Shown here in pieces: positions 44,491 through 52,618 of a stretch of 64,000 nucleotides of DNA. Numbering within the stretch: position 1 is the first letter of the stretch; each line of letters starts with the position of its first letter. Both the position numbers and the translations under genes were made by a program. Where the stretch lies: NCBI RefSeq assembly GCF_921294215.1, contig NZ_CAKLDM010000003.1:124001-188000 (forward strand), written 5' to 3'. The notes beneath the pieces were generated by a model. It had not been told where the DNA came from. It saw only the letters and a list, made by a program, of their open reading frames with translations, and did not search any database. Source of the DNA: Vibrio marisflavi CECT 7928. Its GTDB lineage: Bacteria; Pseudomonadota; Gammaproteobacteria; Enterobacterales; Vibrionaceae.

Positions 44491-44952
44491 TTATTCAAAG
44501 CAGATCTCAATAAATGCGTTTCCCCATTCAGAAGAGAAAGGCATAATAATAATTGAGCCTTCACATTTATGGCGAATGGTATGTCCTTTACCAGAAACAA
44601 TCATCGGAGTCGCCATATCAAAATCAAATCCACTCTCAGATAAAATTCGCTTAGCGCCACCCGTCACCATATTGGTGATTTCACCGACCATATCGGTTAC
44701 TTCTTCGTTCACGCCTGCGGGACGCTCTCCCAGCATATTCTGCATAATTTGTAGAGCGAGGTTTTCATCGAAGGTAATAGACATGGAGCCACGTGTTTTA
44801 TCGCCAACCATACCAATTAACCCAGAAACATCACCACGAGCGATTTCGTCTTTTTTAACTCGAGGCTTTTGCGGCTTAAGTTCTAGAGAAGCCATCGTTT
44901 TTAGTACGTTCATCAATGATGCTAAAAACGGATTTACAAATTCAGCTCGCAT
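44491..44952 (-). CDS. CheX-like chemotaxis phosphatase family protein
   Basis: 153 residues from MRAEFVNPFL. The family fold shows in GDVSGLIGMVGD, the catalytic-helix candidate EEVTDMVGEITNMVTGGAK (matching the CheX/CheC ExxN pattern, E-I-T-N) and the C-terminal strand FIEICFE. CheX proteins dephosphorylate CheY-P. No other chemotaxis genes are adjacent; it lies ten bases downstream of the Zur-type gene and may share its transcript. A longer frame to 45018 overlaps that gene and is less likely. Confidence 0.85.
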   Translation of the reverse strand: MRAEFVNPFLASLMNVLKTMASLELKPQKPRVKKDEIARGDVSGLIGMVGDKTRGSMSITFDENLALQIMQNMLGERPAGVNEEVTDMVGEITNMVTGGAKRILSESGFDFDMATPMIVSGKGHTIRHKCEGSIIIMPFSSEWGNAFIEICFE

Positions 44953-44962
44953 ATTCTTTACT

Positions 44963-45421
44963 TCAGTCCTTTGTTTTAGCGCAACATGTCTGGCATACCC
45001 CATGAGATTCAATAACATGATTCGCTATGTGAATTCCATGCTGCTCGGCATTCTTAGAAAGTAATGATACCAAGTGATCGTCTTGCACTTCAGTGACATT
45101 ACCGCATACATCACAAATTAAAAGGTGAGAGAAATGTTTATGTGCGTTTCCAATACAGCATGAAATGAAACTATTTGTAGATTCCACACGGTGAATGAAG
45201 CCTTGTTCAAGAAGAAAATCCAACGCCCGATAGACTGTCGGCGGTTTTGCTTGTGGCTCAGTCTTTTTTAGATCTTCTAGCAGTTCATAGGCGGTTGATG
45301 CTTTCTTGGAAGCGCAAATTAGTTGAAAAACCATCCTACGTTGTGGAGTAAGTCTTACCCCACGGTTAGCACATATCTCTTCCACTTGTTGTATTTGTTG
45401 TTGGTCCAAACTTATCACCAT
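44963..45421 (-). CDS. zur: Fur-family repressor, Zur type
   Basis: Zinc uptake regulator. The winged helix is visible as GVRLTPQRRMVFQLI and PTVYRALDFLLEQGFIHRVES. Metal and structural ligands follow: the CCIGNAHKHFSHLLICDVCG block with a CxxC pair and the C-terminal CQTCC pair, which fits Zur better than Fur (two structural CxxC pairs). The frame is open to 45451; MVISLDQQQ at 45421 is chosen. It is immediately upstream of a CheX-like gene, an unusual pairing. Confidence 0.87.
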   Translation of the reverse strand: MVISLDQQQIQQVEEICANRGVRLTPQRRMVFQLICASKKASTAYELLEDLKKTEPQAKPPTVYRALDFLLEQGFIHRVESTNSFISCCIGNAHKHFSHLLICDVCGNVTEVQDDHLVSLLSKNAEQHGIHIANHVIESHGVCQTCCAKTKD

Positions 45422-45627
45422 AACTATTGGACTTATATAATAATATACCATTTATCGATAAATTTCGTTTTACGATAGAGAATTTATTAATCAAGTCATA
45501 TGAGAGTCTGCGGCTTCTAGGCTACTTCACTAGGTAACAGGCCATGCAGGAGTGTAGAGAAAGATCATATGAATGAATGAGTAAGTGGTCAATAGATACA
45601 GCGACTTCGTTTTGAATCGCGGCTATT

Positions 45628-46176
45628 CTATAGATTGCTTCCAGCAACATATGGAACGAGAGCAACAATGATTCCGCATAACCCAACAACAAACCCACCA
45701 ATAGTATATCGGCGTTGTTGCTTGTGCTTTTTATTGCTTATCTCGATGGTTTCTTTCAAGTGAGTGGTTATTGGGTCAAGCAAATGTTCATTGCCTTTTA
45801 GCAAGCCTCGTAACCTTTCTAAGTGTGCGCGAATTTCAGTTGGTAGTCCTTCAAAGGGTTCTTCATCTTCGAAACGTTTAATATAGCCCTTTATTAAATC
45901 CCGCTCTTCAGAGAGCTCTTTGTTGCCGCCAACTAGGATATCGCGATGACAGTTTTTGATGACGCGGATGGCATCGGATATAGATAAGTCTCTCGTTGAG
46001 GCAATATGCTTTATATCAGACCAATCGGGCGTAGATTGAGTGATTGCATGTCTGAAGTCTTTTTCAAATCGAGAGGAAGCTTGGTGCTCTTTATATATTT
46101 CAAAAATTTTTAGAAACACATTGCTTAATGCCACCACTGCAATAAATAGGATGATGGCAGGAATCCATTCGAGCAT
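45628..46176 (-). CDS. Hypothetical two-span membrane protein
   Basis: I do not recognise this 182-residue protein. An N-terminal span (about 5-24, IPAIILFIAVVALSNVFLKI) and a C-terminal span (about 157-178, IGGFVVGLCGIIVALVPYVA) flank a charged, helical central region of about 125 residues. Both termini are probably on the periplasmic side, with the middle in the cytoplasm or the reverse. It stands alone, with gaps of about 200 bases on both sides. Confidence 0.65.
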   Translation of the reverse strand: MLEWIPAIILFIAVVALSNVFLKIFEIYKEHQASSRFEKDFRHAITQSTPDWSDIKHIASTRDLSISDAIRVIKNCHRDILVGGNKELSEERDLIKGYIKRFEDEEPFEGLPTEIRAHLERLRGLLKGNEHLLDPITTHLKETIEISNKKHKQQRRYTIGGFVVGLCGIIVALVPYVAGSNL

Positions 46177-46335
46177 AGTTAATCCTTATCTTCGGTCAAT
46201 GAGTATTACGTACAGCTCTATTCCTCAACTAACTGAAATAGTAACTCAAGATCGAAAACTATGCCGAATAGATACATCAAGTAAGGTAGCTAAGTGAGAG
46301 AGACATCCAAGGTTCTCGCTGAGCTTTCTGCCCTA

Positions 46336-46932
46336 TCAACGTTTGATTTTTGCTTGTGGACATGATGTGGCAATCACTTTGTCGTAGATTTGGCTGAGTA
46401 GTTTAAATACTGGTTCGACAACATAATGCTGCTTGTCCTTGCAAATTGTTGCTGCAGCGATCGCAACTACAAATGAGCCAATCATGTCGAAAGGGTAGTG
46501 AACTCCTAAATATATTCTCGCCCATGCGACAGGTAGCCCAAGTACAATAAGAGCGCCCCCTAACAACCGAGTTTGACGCGATAGCGCGAAGCTAACAGCA
46601 ACAGACCAGAAAAACGTGAGATGATCACTCGGAAATGAAGAGTCGTTAGAGTGAGGAAGAAAGTTTGTTCCTAGGTGGATTGCAAATGGTCGTGGGTGAA
46701 ACCAAACTAGGCCAAACAGGCTATTGACGATAAGACCTATTATCGCAGACATTCCAGCCATAACGACAAGCTTTTTGGTACCTTCATCGCCACGAAGCCA
46801 GCCTATAATCAATATTATCGGCACAAGAACAATAAAATATTTTGCAAAAAATAACGCTATCTCAATCAATAACTGAGATGGATGTGTAGGTGCATTAAGC
46901 AACAAAAACAGTGTTTGGTTTAAGTGAGACAT
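46336..46932 (-). CDS. PAP2-family phosphatase, probable undecaprenyl pyrophosphatase
   Basis: 198 residues with about five membrane spans. The three PAP2 acid-phosphatase motifs are present: FHPRPF (C1), FPSDH (C2) and RIYLGVHYPFD (C3), with the catalytic His in the last. BcrC/YbjG-type members recycle undecaprenyl diphosphate for cell-wall synthesis; the overall pattern (MSHLNQTLFLLLNAP start) fits them. No partner gene is adjacent. Confidence 0.85.
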   Translation of the reverse strand: MSHLNQTLFLLLNAPTHPSQLLIEIALFFAKYFIVLVPIILIIGWLRGDEGTKKLVVMAGMSAIIGLIVNSLFGLVWFHPRPFAIHLGTNFLPHSNDSSFPSDHLTFFWSVAVSFALSRQTRLLGGALIVLGLPVAWARIYLGVHYPFDMIGSFVVAIAAATICKDKQHYVVEPVFKLLSQIYDKVIATSCPQAKIKR

Positions 46933-47024
46933 ATATTTAACTAGTTGAGTAATTTAAGGAAGGGAACTTTCTTTGTTATCCCCAATCTATTTTTTATCAG
47001 TTTGAATGAAAATTTTGTGAAAGC

Positions 47025-47414
47025 ATGTTGAGCAGTGAAGAAAAAAATCGTGGAATAGGGTTGAGTGTATTTTTAGTCGCAGGTATCGCCTTAAGTGTGC
47101 TGGCCCTGTTTCAGGGGATTTTTTACACCCGATTACTAGTCAAGTTGACCCAGTTCATAGGTGTTCATGGGCCAGTGGAACAGTCCTCCCTATACATATT
47201 GTCAGGAATAGGCGCAGTAGGCTTAGTTTTGTTTGTCGGTATCTGGATGTGGCAAAAGTGGGCCCTATACCTATCTTATGCAGTGATGCTAGCTTTGATG
47301 GTTTATTGCTATTTTTTGGAGGTCTTTTCGACATCAAGTATTTTCATAGTGACTCTAGTTAGTATCTTTTTACTCTTTTTATTTACAAAAAATAGACTCC
47401 ATAAATTCTTATAA
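47025..47414 (+). CDS. Hypothetical four-span membrane protein
   Basis: 129 residues, unrecognised. Four hydrophobic segments (about 12-30, 47-68, 74-93, 98-118) with short loops and a lysine/arginine-rich C-terminus (KNRLHKF). The pattern resembles small DoxX-like or DUF2127-like membrane proteins but I cannot assign it. Start ATG at 47025 lacks a strong ribosome site. Confidence 0.55.
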   Translation: MLSSEEKNRGIGLSVFLVAGIALSVLALFQGIFYTRLLVKLTQFIGVHGPVEQSSLYILSGIGAVGLVLFVGIWMWQKWALYLSYAVMLALMVYCYFLEVFSTSSIFIVTLVSIFLLFLFTKNRLHKFL

Positions 47415-47542
47415 CTGAAAGAGTTGCCATCAATAAAAGTAGAAAGTAGTTTTGTTATTGTATCGTGGTGATTTATTGGCTTGCTATAAATTAGACTTGA
47501 CTATAATTAGAGGTATTACTTTAATCTGTGTGTTATACCTAC

Positions 47543-48328
47543 ATGAAAAAGCTAATATTTCTTCTTATACTCTCTTACAGTTCAACTGCTTACACTGCAT
47601 CTGTAAACGATATTTCATGGTACACAGAAGAGTACCCTCCATGGAACTATACCGAGAACGGTGAGTTAAAAGGGTATTATGTTGACGTGCTATTAGAGCT
47701 ATGGAAGAAGGTAGGAATTGATAAAACCAAAGATGATATAAAAGTCATTCCGTGGGCTCGTGGTTACCACTATTTAAAAACTGATCCTAATACAGCCCTT
47801 TTCTCTATGGCGAGAACAGAAGAGAGGGAAAAGCTGGGTATATTGTGGGTCGGGCCACTAGAAACCAATAAACGAACGGCTATTTTTGCTAAAAAGGCGA
47901 AAAACTATAAATTTGACTCTATTGAACAAGTTAATAAAGAGTTCAGCAAAGGCGGAATTGGTAGCGTCAACAAAATTGGTTCCCTAAACAAAGGGGCAAC
48001 TGGGCAGATATTCTTGCAAATTGGAGGAAGCCCAAAGGCACTACATCGAGTTAATACCGTCGATCAGCTGTTTGGTATGCTTGAAAGTGGTCGAGTATCA
48101 GCCATTACTTACAACTATGCCAATGCTTTGTATGTAATGAAAAAATTAAAAATGAAGCCTTCGGAATATGAAGTCATTTACTATATGAGTCCACCAAAAA
48201 CTGGTGGGTATTTTGGCTTTAATAAAGATACTGATCCTGCTCTGATTGAAACGCTCCAGAGAGCTTTGGATGAACTTTGGCAAGAGGGTACCATTGATAA
48301 GTACTATCAGGAGTACAATCTAAAGTAG
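47543..48328 (+). CDS. Periplasmic substrate-binding protein (SBP_bac_3 type)
   Basis: 261 residues. Signal peptide MKKLIFLLILSYSSTAYTA, then a two-lobed amino-acid-binding-protein-like fold: WYTEEYPPWNYTENGELKGYYVDVL is split across the first lobe, and FSMARTEERE and WVGPL follow. No ABC transporter genes are adjacent, so it may be a free sensor/scavenger or orphan protein, common in vibrios. The ATG at 47543 is preferred over the ORF start at 47528. Confidence 0.82.
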   Translation: MKKLIFLLILSYSSTAYTASVNDISWYTEEYPPWNYTENGELKGYYVDVLLELWKKVGIDKTKDDIKVIPWARGYHYLKTDPNTALFSMARTEEREKLGILWVGPLETNKRTAIFAKKAKNYKFDSIEQVNKEFSKGGIGSVNKIGSLNKGATGQIFLQIGGSPKALHRVNTVDQLFGMLESGRVSAITYNYANALYVMKKLKMKPSEYEVIYYMSPPKTGGYFGFNKDTDPALIETLQRALDELWQEGTIDKYYQEYNLK

Positions 48329-48405
48329 GGACATAGGTCCTAAATACTTCACTCCTTAATAAATAAAATTTTTTCTGGCTACTTTATCTGCACACTAAGT
48401 AAGAT

Positions 48406-49206
48406 TTAGTTGCTCCGAGCTGTATGGTATTTTAATTGTTCTTCTAAGTTATACTGAGAGTAGTATTCTTTTACTGCATTCATATACTTATCATTATACT
48501 TTTGGTATTTGTCAGAACGTTTGCTAAACAATAAATATGCGTGAGCTCTGTCTTCCACTTCGAATACCTTTTTCAGTAAGCTGATGTTTATATTTTCTTT
48601 TTGGAGGATTAACTTTAGCTGTGATTCAGTATAGAAAAAGTAGTCACTTTGCCCTGAAATAACTCTTTTAATCACTTGCTTATGGTTGTTTAGGTCTTTA
48701 ACCTTATTTTTTGGAAGTGAAGCGATGAAGTCATCGACAACTTTACCATGACTGTCAGATCGAACTCTAGCAACGGAGAGCTCCTTTAGTTGATCTAAGT
48801 TTTTTATATCTATTGCTTTTTTATTGTCTACAGCTGAATATGCGTAGATTTTAGAAATGTTGGTAAATACAGGCTCACTAGAAAAGGAAAATAATTTTTC
48901 TCGCTCTTTGGTTTTGTATGCCCCTAAAACCATATCAATATTGCCGATTTCAACTTCCCTCTGACAGCGCTTCCAGGGCAAGTCCTCTATGACAGTTGTT
49001 TTGATATTGTTGTTTTTCTCAAAAATAGTCAGCTGTTCAATAAGAACGCCATCATATTTCGCATTGATCGGATAAATCCATGGCTTTCCATCATAGTACG
49101 CGCACCAAGTTAGTCTTTCGGCCGCGTTGGACGTTAGGCTATATGAAGCAATCAGCAGTAAGAAAAACGTTCCTAATATTATGGGCTTTAAAGCAAATAG
49201 AGGCAT
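48406..49206 (-). CDS. Periplasmic substrate-binding protein (SBP_bac_3 type)
   Basis: About 266 residues, convergent with the previous binding protein but only distantly alike. A signal peptide ends near SNAAERL, then WCAYYDGKPWIYP, GVLIEQL and DMVLGAYKTKEREK follow the same fold. AAGGA lies 12 bases before the ATG at 49206; an ATG at 49218 is the alternative start. The ligand is unknown. This is the last chromosomal gene before the phage relic. Confidence 0.8.
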   Translation of the reverse strand: MPLFALKPIILGTFFLLLIASYSLTSNAAERLTWCAYYDGKPWIYPINAKYDGVLIEQLTIFEKNNNIKTTVIEDLPWKRCQREVEIGNIDMVLGAYKTKEREKLFSFSSEPVFTNISKIYAYSAVDNKKAIDIKNLDQLKELSVARVRSDSHGKVVDDFIASLPKNKVKDLNNHKQVIKRVISGQSDYFFYTESQLKLILQKENINISLLKKVFEVEDRAHAYLLFSKRSDKYQKYNDKYMNAVKEYYSQYNLEEQLKYHTARSN

Positions 49207-49394
49207 AGTACGCGTCATCCTTGAAGCTGAAACTATGTGAATTAGTATAGTTTCTGTTTAGTGTGTTTGCTCTTTGAAGGATACTTTTTTCGTCAATTTC
49301 CTTGCCCCAATAATTCACCGAGAACTTCCAGCTCATCGCTTTCTATATCGCCTATCGTTTTCTCCAGTAGCTTTGTAGTCTACTTCCGATCTAT

Positions 49395-49582
49395 CACTGA
49401 CTGTTACAGAGAATCTAGCAAGGGAAAAAGTGGGGATAAAAGCGGGTGTTAGCAACTCAAAAAGCATTTGGGTTACTGGTGGTCTTCCTCGATATTCGGG
49501 AGAGTTATTAAAAGTTTCGATACGCAAAAAGCTAGTAATGACGGGCGATGTGGCAGAATCGGTACACATTATAGAGGTTTAG
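49395..49582 (+). pseudogene. Phage relic: 3' end of the repeat-containing virion protein gene
   Basis: These bases align without gaps to 60932-61119, the last 62 codons and stop of the intact prophage gene at 60388. The reading frame is still open (it contains KAGVSNSKSIWV) and ends at the same stop, but an in-frame TAG lies just upstream and no start or 5' part exists. It is a truncated remnant of a related prophage. Confidence 0.9.
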
Positions 49583-49586
49583 GATC

Positions 49587-49830
49587 ATAGGTAACCTTAC
49601 TCTACCAACGGGTAGCAACCGGAACAAAATAGAATAGATTGCGCAGCACGTTAACTCGATGATTAGCGGCGCAATTACCTTGCCCTTTGTGATTAAATAT
49701 AGTTCATGAGCGAAGCCATTTTATCGGTAAGATCATCGTATATTTGGTGATGGCCCAGTTCTCAATAAGGCTATCTTTTATAGCGTAGCAGGCTTTGCGA
49801 AAGTTTATATGTACAATCGTCTCTACAAAT
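49587..49830 (+). pseudogene. Phage relic: 5' part of the minor virion protein gene
   Basis: Homologous to the start of the intact gene at 61124. The start codon ATG has become ATA, and a His codon (CAC) at residue 18 has become TAG, so it cannot be translated. Clear identity ends at about 49710 (intact 61247). After an apparent deletion, weaker similarity resumes around TATATTTGGTGATGG (about 49738), matching the intact gene near 61378. The end at 49830 is approximate. Confidence 0.8.
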
Positions 49831-50037
49831 CCAGACTCTAGCATTGCCTCTACAGGCATTGATAACTTGTAATTCTTAGCCGCTGAACCTCGAAATATTT
49901 TTCATAGAAACCACTCAATATTTGCTTACCTTCTCATTCCAACACTTTCACCTTCATTTATTGACGAATTGTATTGAATTGCTTTACATTCCGAGCGTAC
50001 TGTGTGCGCGCTGTTGCATATTGATTGTGGTGGGAAT

Positions 50038-50415
50038 ATGACTAAAGAAATTTTGATTGTAGATGATTCAGCTTCATGTCTTGAGCTAGTAAAGAGCTTG
50101 ATAACGAGTCATTTTGAATTTGCTTTAAAATTAACAACTTGCACTAACGGTGTAGAGGCCAAACAAACACTGGCTCAAAATAGCTTTGATCTAGTTATTA
50201 CAGATATTGTGATGCCTGAAATGGATGGCTATGAGCTGATCAGGTACATAAGAAGTAACCAACATGTTCCTATTGTTGCTTTGTCGGCAGGTAATGGAAA
50301 GCTCGATACTGAGTTAACGCTGAATGTGGCTCAAGCCATTGGAGCAAATGCAGTTGTATCTAAGTTACAGCTAGATACGGACTTGATAAAGACCGTGCAG
50401 CCATTTTTGATTTAA
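50038..50415 (+). CDS. Single-domain CheY-like response regulator
   Basis: 125 residues consisting of a receiver domain only. The acidic pocket is in ILIVDDS, the phospho-acceptor Asp in VITDIVMPEMDGYEL, the Thr/Ser position in VALSAG, and the Lys in VVSKLQ. The ATG at 50038 follows GTGGGAAT; the frame extends upstream to 50002. No kinase gene is adjacent. It lies between the phage relic and the intact prophage, so it may be cargo of either. Confidence 0.85.
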   Translation: MTKEILIVDDSASCLELVKSLITSHFEFALKLTTCTNGVEAKQTLAQNSFDLVITDIVMPEMDGYELIRYIRSNQHVPIVALSAGNGKLDTELTLNVAQAIGANAVVSKLQLDTDLIKTVQPFLI

Positions 50416-50574
50416 TTGGCATTACTTGTTTTCTAAATCACCAAGAGAGCAATGTTCATGATCGATAGGTTTTAGTTGCTTGATACGAAAGGGGTTAGAG
50501 GTGTTGAGGGGAACTAAAGGGGAACTGGAATAGAAGTAGATCCCCAATAGTATAAATGGATGGATATAGTACCG

Positions 50575-51360
50575 TTATTTCCAATCACTAAAGTATTTCA
50601 ATAGATATATTTTTAACGCTTCAGTTTTTGATAAATACCTACCACCAATTTGCGTTAAATAAGACTCAACTAAGGCAATAGCAGTTCCATCATCACAATC
50701 TCGATACCAGCTACCAGTGTTTTTTAGGTGGCCGCCACCGCCTTGAAGTACCCACGACGGATCGTTTATTTTGATACACTTCTCTGCACTTTTCTTTATG
50801 GCTGACTCATGTCTCCCACCAAAAAATATCAGTGTATTGGGTTTAAGTTCTTGTAGCTCTTTAGATGCAAGTTTATCGTTCTCACTCCAATAAAGTTCAG
50901 CGCACATGTGCTGAGAAATCTCTCTATTTGGATTAATGTCTGAGCCATTATTTAGAGAAAACTTGTAGTAATTCGATACAGCAATCGATTCGTGAATCTC
51001 TTGAAATTTGTAGAATACATCACCAAACTTGGCGTAAATATATAAGCCAGCTAAAGCTAGCATTACTTCGTATGGAGCTATTGCAATGTCGGTATACTTT
51101 TTAGCATCCTTCATCTGCATTACTTTTTCACGTCTACTCTTTTTGACTAGGGCGTCCCATGGTTTAGATATGTTCTGAGCCATTCCATACATCAGTATTC
51201 CATATTTGCTATAGTCTTTACCTACATGCGGAATATATGGTGGGTATATGCTTCCATCTTCTTCTTTTGTCGATATAAGCTCTCTATAAGGAGCTAGCAC
51301 CTCAGAGTTATATGCTTCAAAGTAGTTTATAAGCTCTTCCACAGTATATTCCTTTGTCAT
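50575..51360 (-). CDS. Hypothetical protein, possible lysogenic cargo
   Basis: 261 residues, unrecognised. It lies 61 bases behind the repressor gene on the same strand, so it is probably expressed in the lysogen. Two segments, GILMYGMAQNIS near residue 53 and PNTLIFFGGRHES near 180, recall the first motif and the central strand of uracil-DNA-glycosylase-like folds, but the catalytic motifs are not clear and this is only a guess. A glycine run (LQGGGGHLK) lies near 212. No signal peptide or membrane span. AT-rich compared with neighbours. Confidence 0.65.
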   Translation of the reverse strand: MTKEYTVEELINYFEAYNSEVLAPYRELISTKEEDGSIYPPYIPHVGKDYSKYGILMYGMAQNISKPWDALVKKSRREKVMQMKDAKKYTDIAIAPYEVMLALAGLYIYAKFGDVFYKFQEIHESIAVSNYYKFSLNNGSDINPNREISQHMCAELYWSENDKLASKELQELKPNTLIFFGGRHESAIKKSAEKCIKINDPSWVLQGGGGHLKNTGSWYRDCDDGTAIALVESYLTQIGGRYLSKTEALKIYLLKYFSDWK

Positions 51361-51421
51361 AATGATGAATTTGTAGATTACAGGAGTGCCAGAAAAAAGT
51401 TTTGATATCGAAACAGGATTA

Positions 51422-52027
51422 CTACATCCTTTGTCCAGACCAAACTACTTCACCGATGATCTCGAAATCTGCACTTTTTATATCTTCTTTCGTTAGCTCC
51501 CAAGGTTCGTAAGCTGGGTTATCACTGACGACCTTGATACTTTTTGGCAGGAATTGAATACGTTTCACCATCAGGCGGCTGTCATATCGAAAGACATAAA
51601 CACCATCAGTAGAAAAACCATCAACACGGTTCACCATCACGATACTTTGATTTTTCAAAGTAGGGATCATGCTGTCACCACGAATTGGCATTAGAAAAAC
51701 ATTATTAGGGTTATATCCAAGCTCTTGTCGTATGAATTTCTCTTTAAATACGATTGAAGAGGACTCTTCTTCTTTCTCAACCAGTGCTCCCATTCCTGCA
51801 TTGACTTCAATATCAAAGTATTTCAACTCGAGATAGCCCTTCGGAGATAGTGAGCCATTTTTTGCGATCTCGTTCGCTTTTATGAACATATCTTGAGGGA
51901 TTTTATTTCTCATTCTCCACGTTTGAATTGTGGAAGGTGATACGCCCAAACACTTTGATAAATCAGTATTTTTTGCAGTGTTGGTGAGTTTCTTTAGTTC
52001 AGCGATCTGATCGTCAATAGTGCTCAT
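51422..52027 (-). CDS. CI-like phage repressor with S24 peptidase domain
   Basis: 201 residues from ATG 52027, which has GGAG seven bases upstream (the frame runs on to a GTG at 52105 across the operator region). N-terminal helix-turn-helix of the CI type (TDLSKCLGVSPSTIQTWRMR, about 21-40). The C-terminal LexA/S24 domain has the serine in RGDSM (Ser119) and the lysine in MVKRIQ (Lys155), with an Ala77-Gly78 cleavage pair ahead. It should keep the prophage silent and be inactivated by RecA in the SOS response. Confidence 0.92.
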   Translation of the reverse strand: MSTIDDQIAELKKLTNTAKNTDLSKCLGVSPSTIQTWRMRNKIPQDMFIKANEIAKNGSLSPKGYLELKYFDIEVNAGMGALVEKEEESSSIVFKEKFIRQELGYNPNNVFLMPIRGDSMIPTLKNQSIVMVNRVDGFSTDGVYVFRYDSRLMVKRIQFLPKSIKVVSDNPAYEPWELTKEDIKSADFEIIGEVVWSGQRM

Positions 52028-52082
52028 TAGCGGCTCCGGTGTGCTCAAAGGTTTTGCAAAACTAGTTTGGTATGCCAATAAT

Positions 52083-52103
52083 GTCTCATATGGTAGTTGA
52101 GAC
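52083..52103. promoter_or_regulatory. Operator palindrome 1 of the immunity region
   Basis: GTCTCA and TGAGAC separated by nine bases, in the divergent gap between the repressor and the PrtN-like gene. A likely repressor site. Confidence 0.6.
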
Positions 52104-52109
52104 ACTTTT

Positions 52110-52139
52110 GAGTTGATTATAGTTGCTCTTAATCAACTC
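52110..52139. promoter_or_regulatory. Operator palindrome 2 of the immunity region
   Basis: GAGTTGATTA and TAATCAACTC, perfect ten-base arms separated by ten bases, ending 22 bases before the PrtN-like start. It would overlap the rightward early promoter. A further perfect palindrome, GTTTTGCAAAAC, lies at 52051-52062 beside the repressor start. Confidence 0.65.
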
Positions 52140-52161
52140 TTCATAGTTGCATAGGTGATAT

Positions 52162-52413
52162 ATGAATACAAATTTTGCTTTGTTAGCACGTTTTGAGAGT
52201 CCAACCGTAGAATTGAAACTAGTCTGCCAAGAGTTTTTCGGTATCACACCAAAAACGGCAGAGCAGAAAGCTAAGGCTTGCGACTTTCCGGTGCCTACAT
52301 TCAAGCTGCGCGATTCAGAGCGTAGTCCTACCTTAATCAAAATCGAAGATCTCGCGGCGTATATCGACAAACGTCACCAACAAGCCAAACAAGATTGGCA
52401 ATCCGTTCAGTAA
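52162..52413 (+). CDS. PrtN-like transcriptional activator
   Basis: 83 residues that resemble the pyocin activator PrtN family: NTNFALLARFES start, VCQEFFGITPKTAEQKA in the middle, LIKIEDLAAYIDKRHQQAK at the end. In Pseudomonas, PrtN turns on pyocin genes when its repressor is cleaved after DNA damage. Here it is the first rightward gene opposite the repressor, so it may switch on the phage genes in an analogous repressor-activator cascade (inference). AGGTGAT precedes the ATG. Confidence 0.82.
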   Translation: MNTNFALLARFESPTVELKLVCQEFFGITPKTAEQKAKACDFPVPTFKLRDSERSPTLIKIEDLAAYIDKRHQQAKQDWQSVQ

Positions 52414-52424
52414 TTGGAGGAAGT

Positions 52425-52616
52425 ATGCAGGTATCTAGTCCAATACATAAACTTTGCCCTGATATGCAGGGAATGGTTAACCCAGATCCAAGAAAACTAA
52501 GACGCTCAATTTTTCTGATTCAAAAGCTACGTGAAAAACATGGCTTGGATAAACGTTCGAAGCGTAAAGCAAAGCCGTTGAATTATTCATGTAACGAGTC
52601 TGATTGCTGGGGTTAA
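52425..52616 (+). CDS. Small basic phage protein
   Basis: 63 residues, unrecognised, from ATG 52425 with GGAGGA upstream. Rich in Lys/Arg in the second half (RKLRRSIFLIQKLREKHG, KRSKRKAK), ending with two cysteines (CNESDC). Possibly a nucleic-acid-binding regulator. Its stop lies two bases before the initiator protein start. Confidence 0.65.
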   Translation: MQVSSPIHKLCPDMQGMVNPDPRKLRRSIFLIQKLREKHGLDKRSKRKAKPLNYSCNESDCWG

Positions 52617-52618
52617 CC

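Noticed and set aside
44465..45064. Plus-strand frame of 199 codons opposite the CheX-like and Zur genes
   Set aside because: Antisense to two recognisable genes, begins inside the pgi terminator and has no family-like sequence.
49333..49569. Minus-strand frame resembling another minus-strand frame at 60915-61106
   Set aside because: The resemblance is real but is the antisense image of the phage relic and its intact parent on the plus strand.
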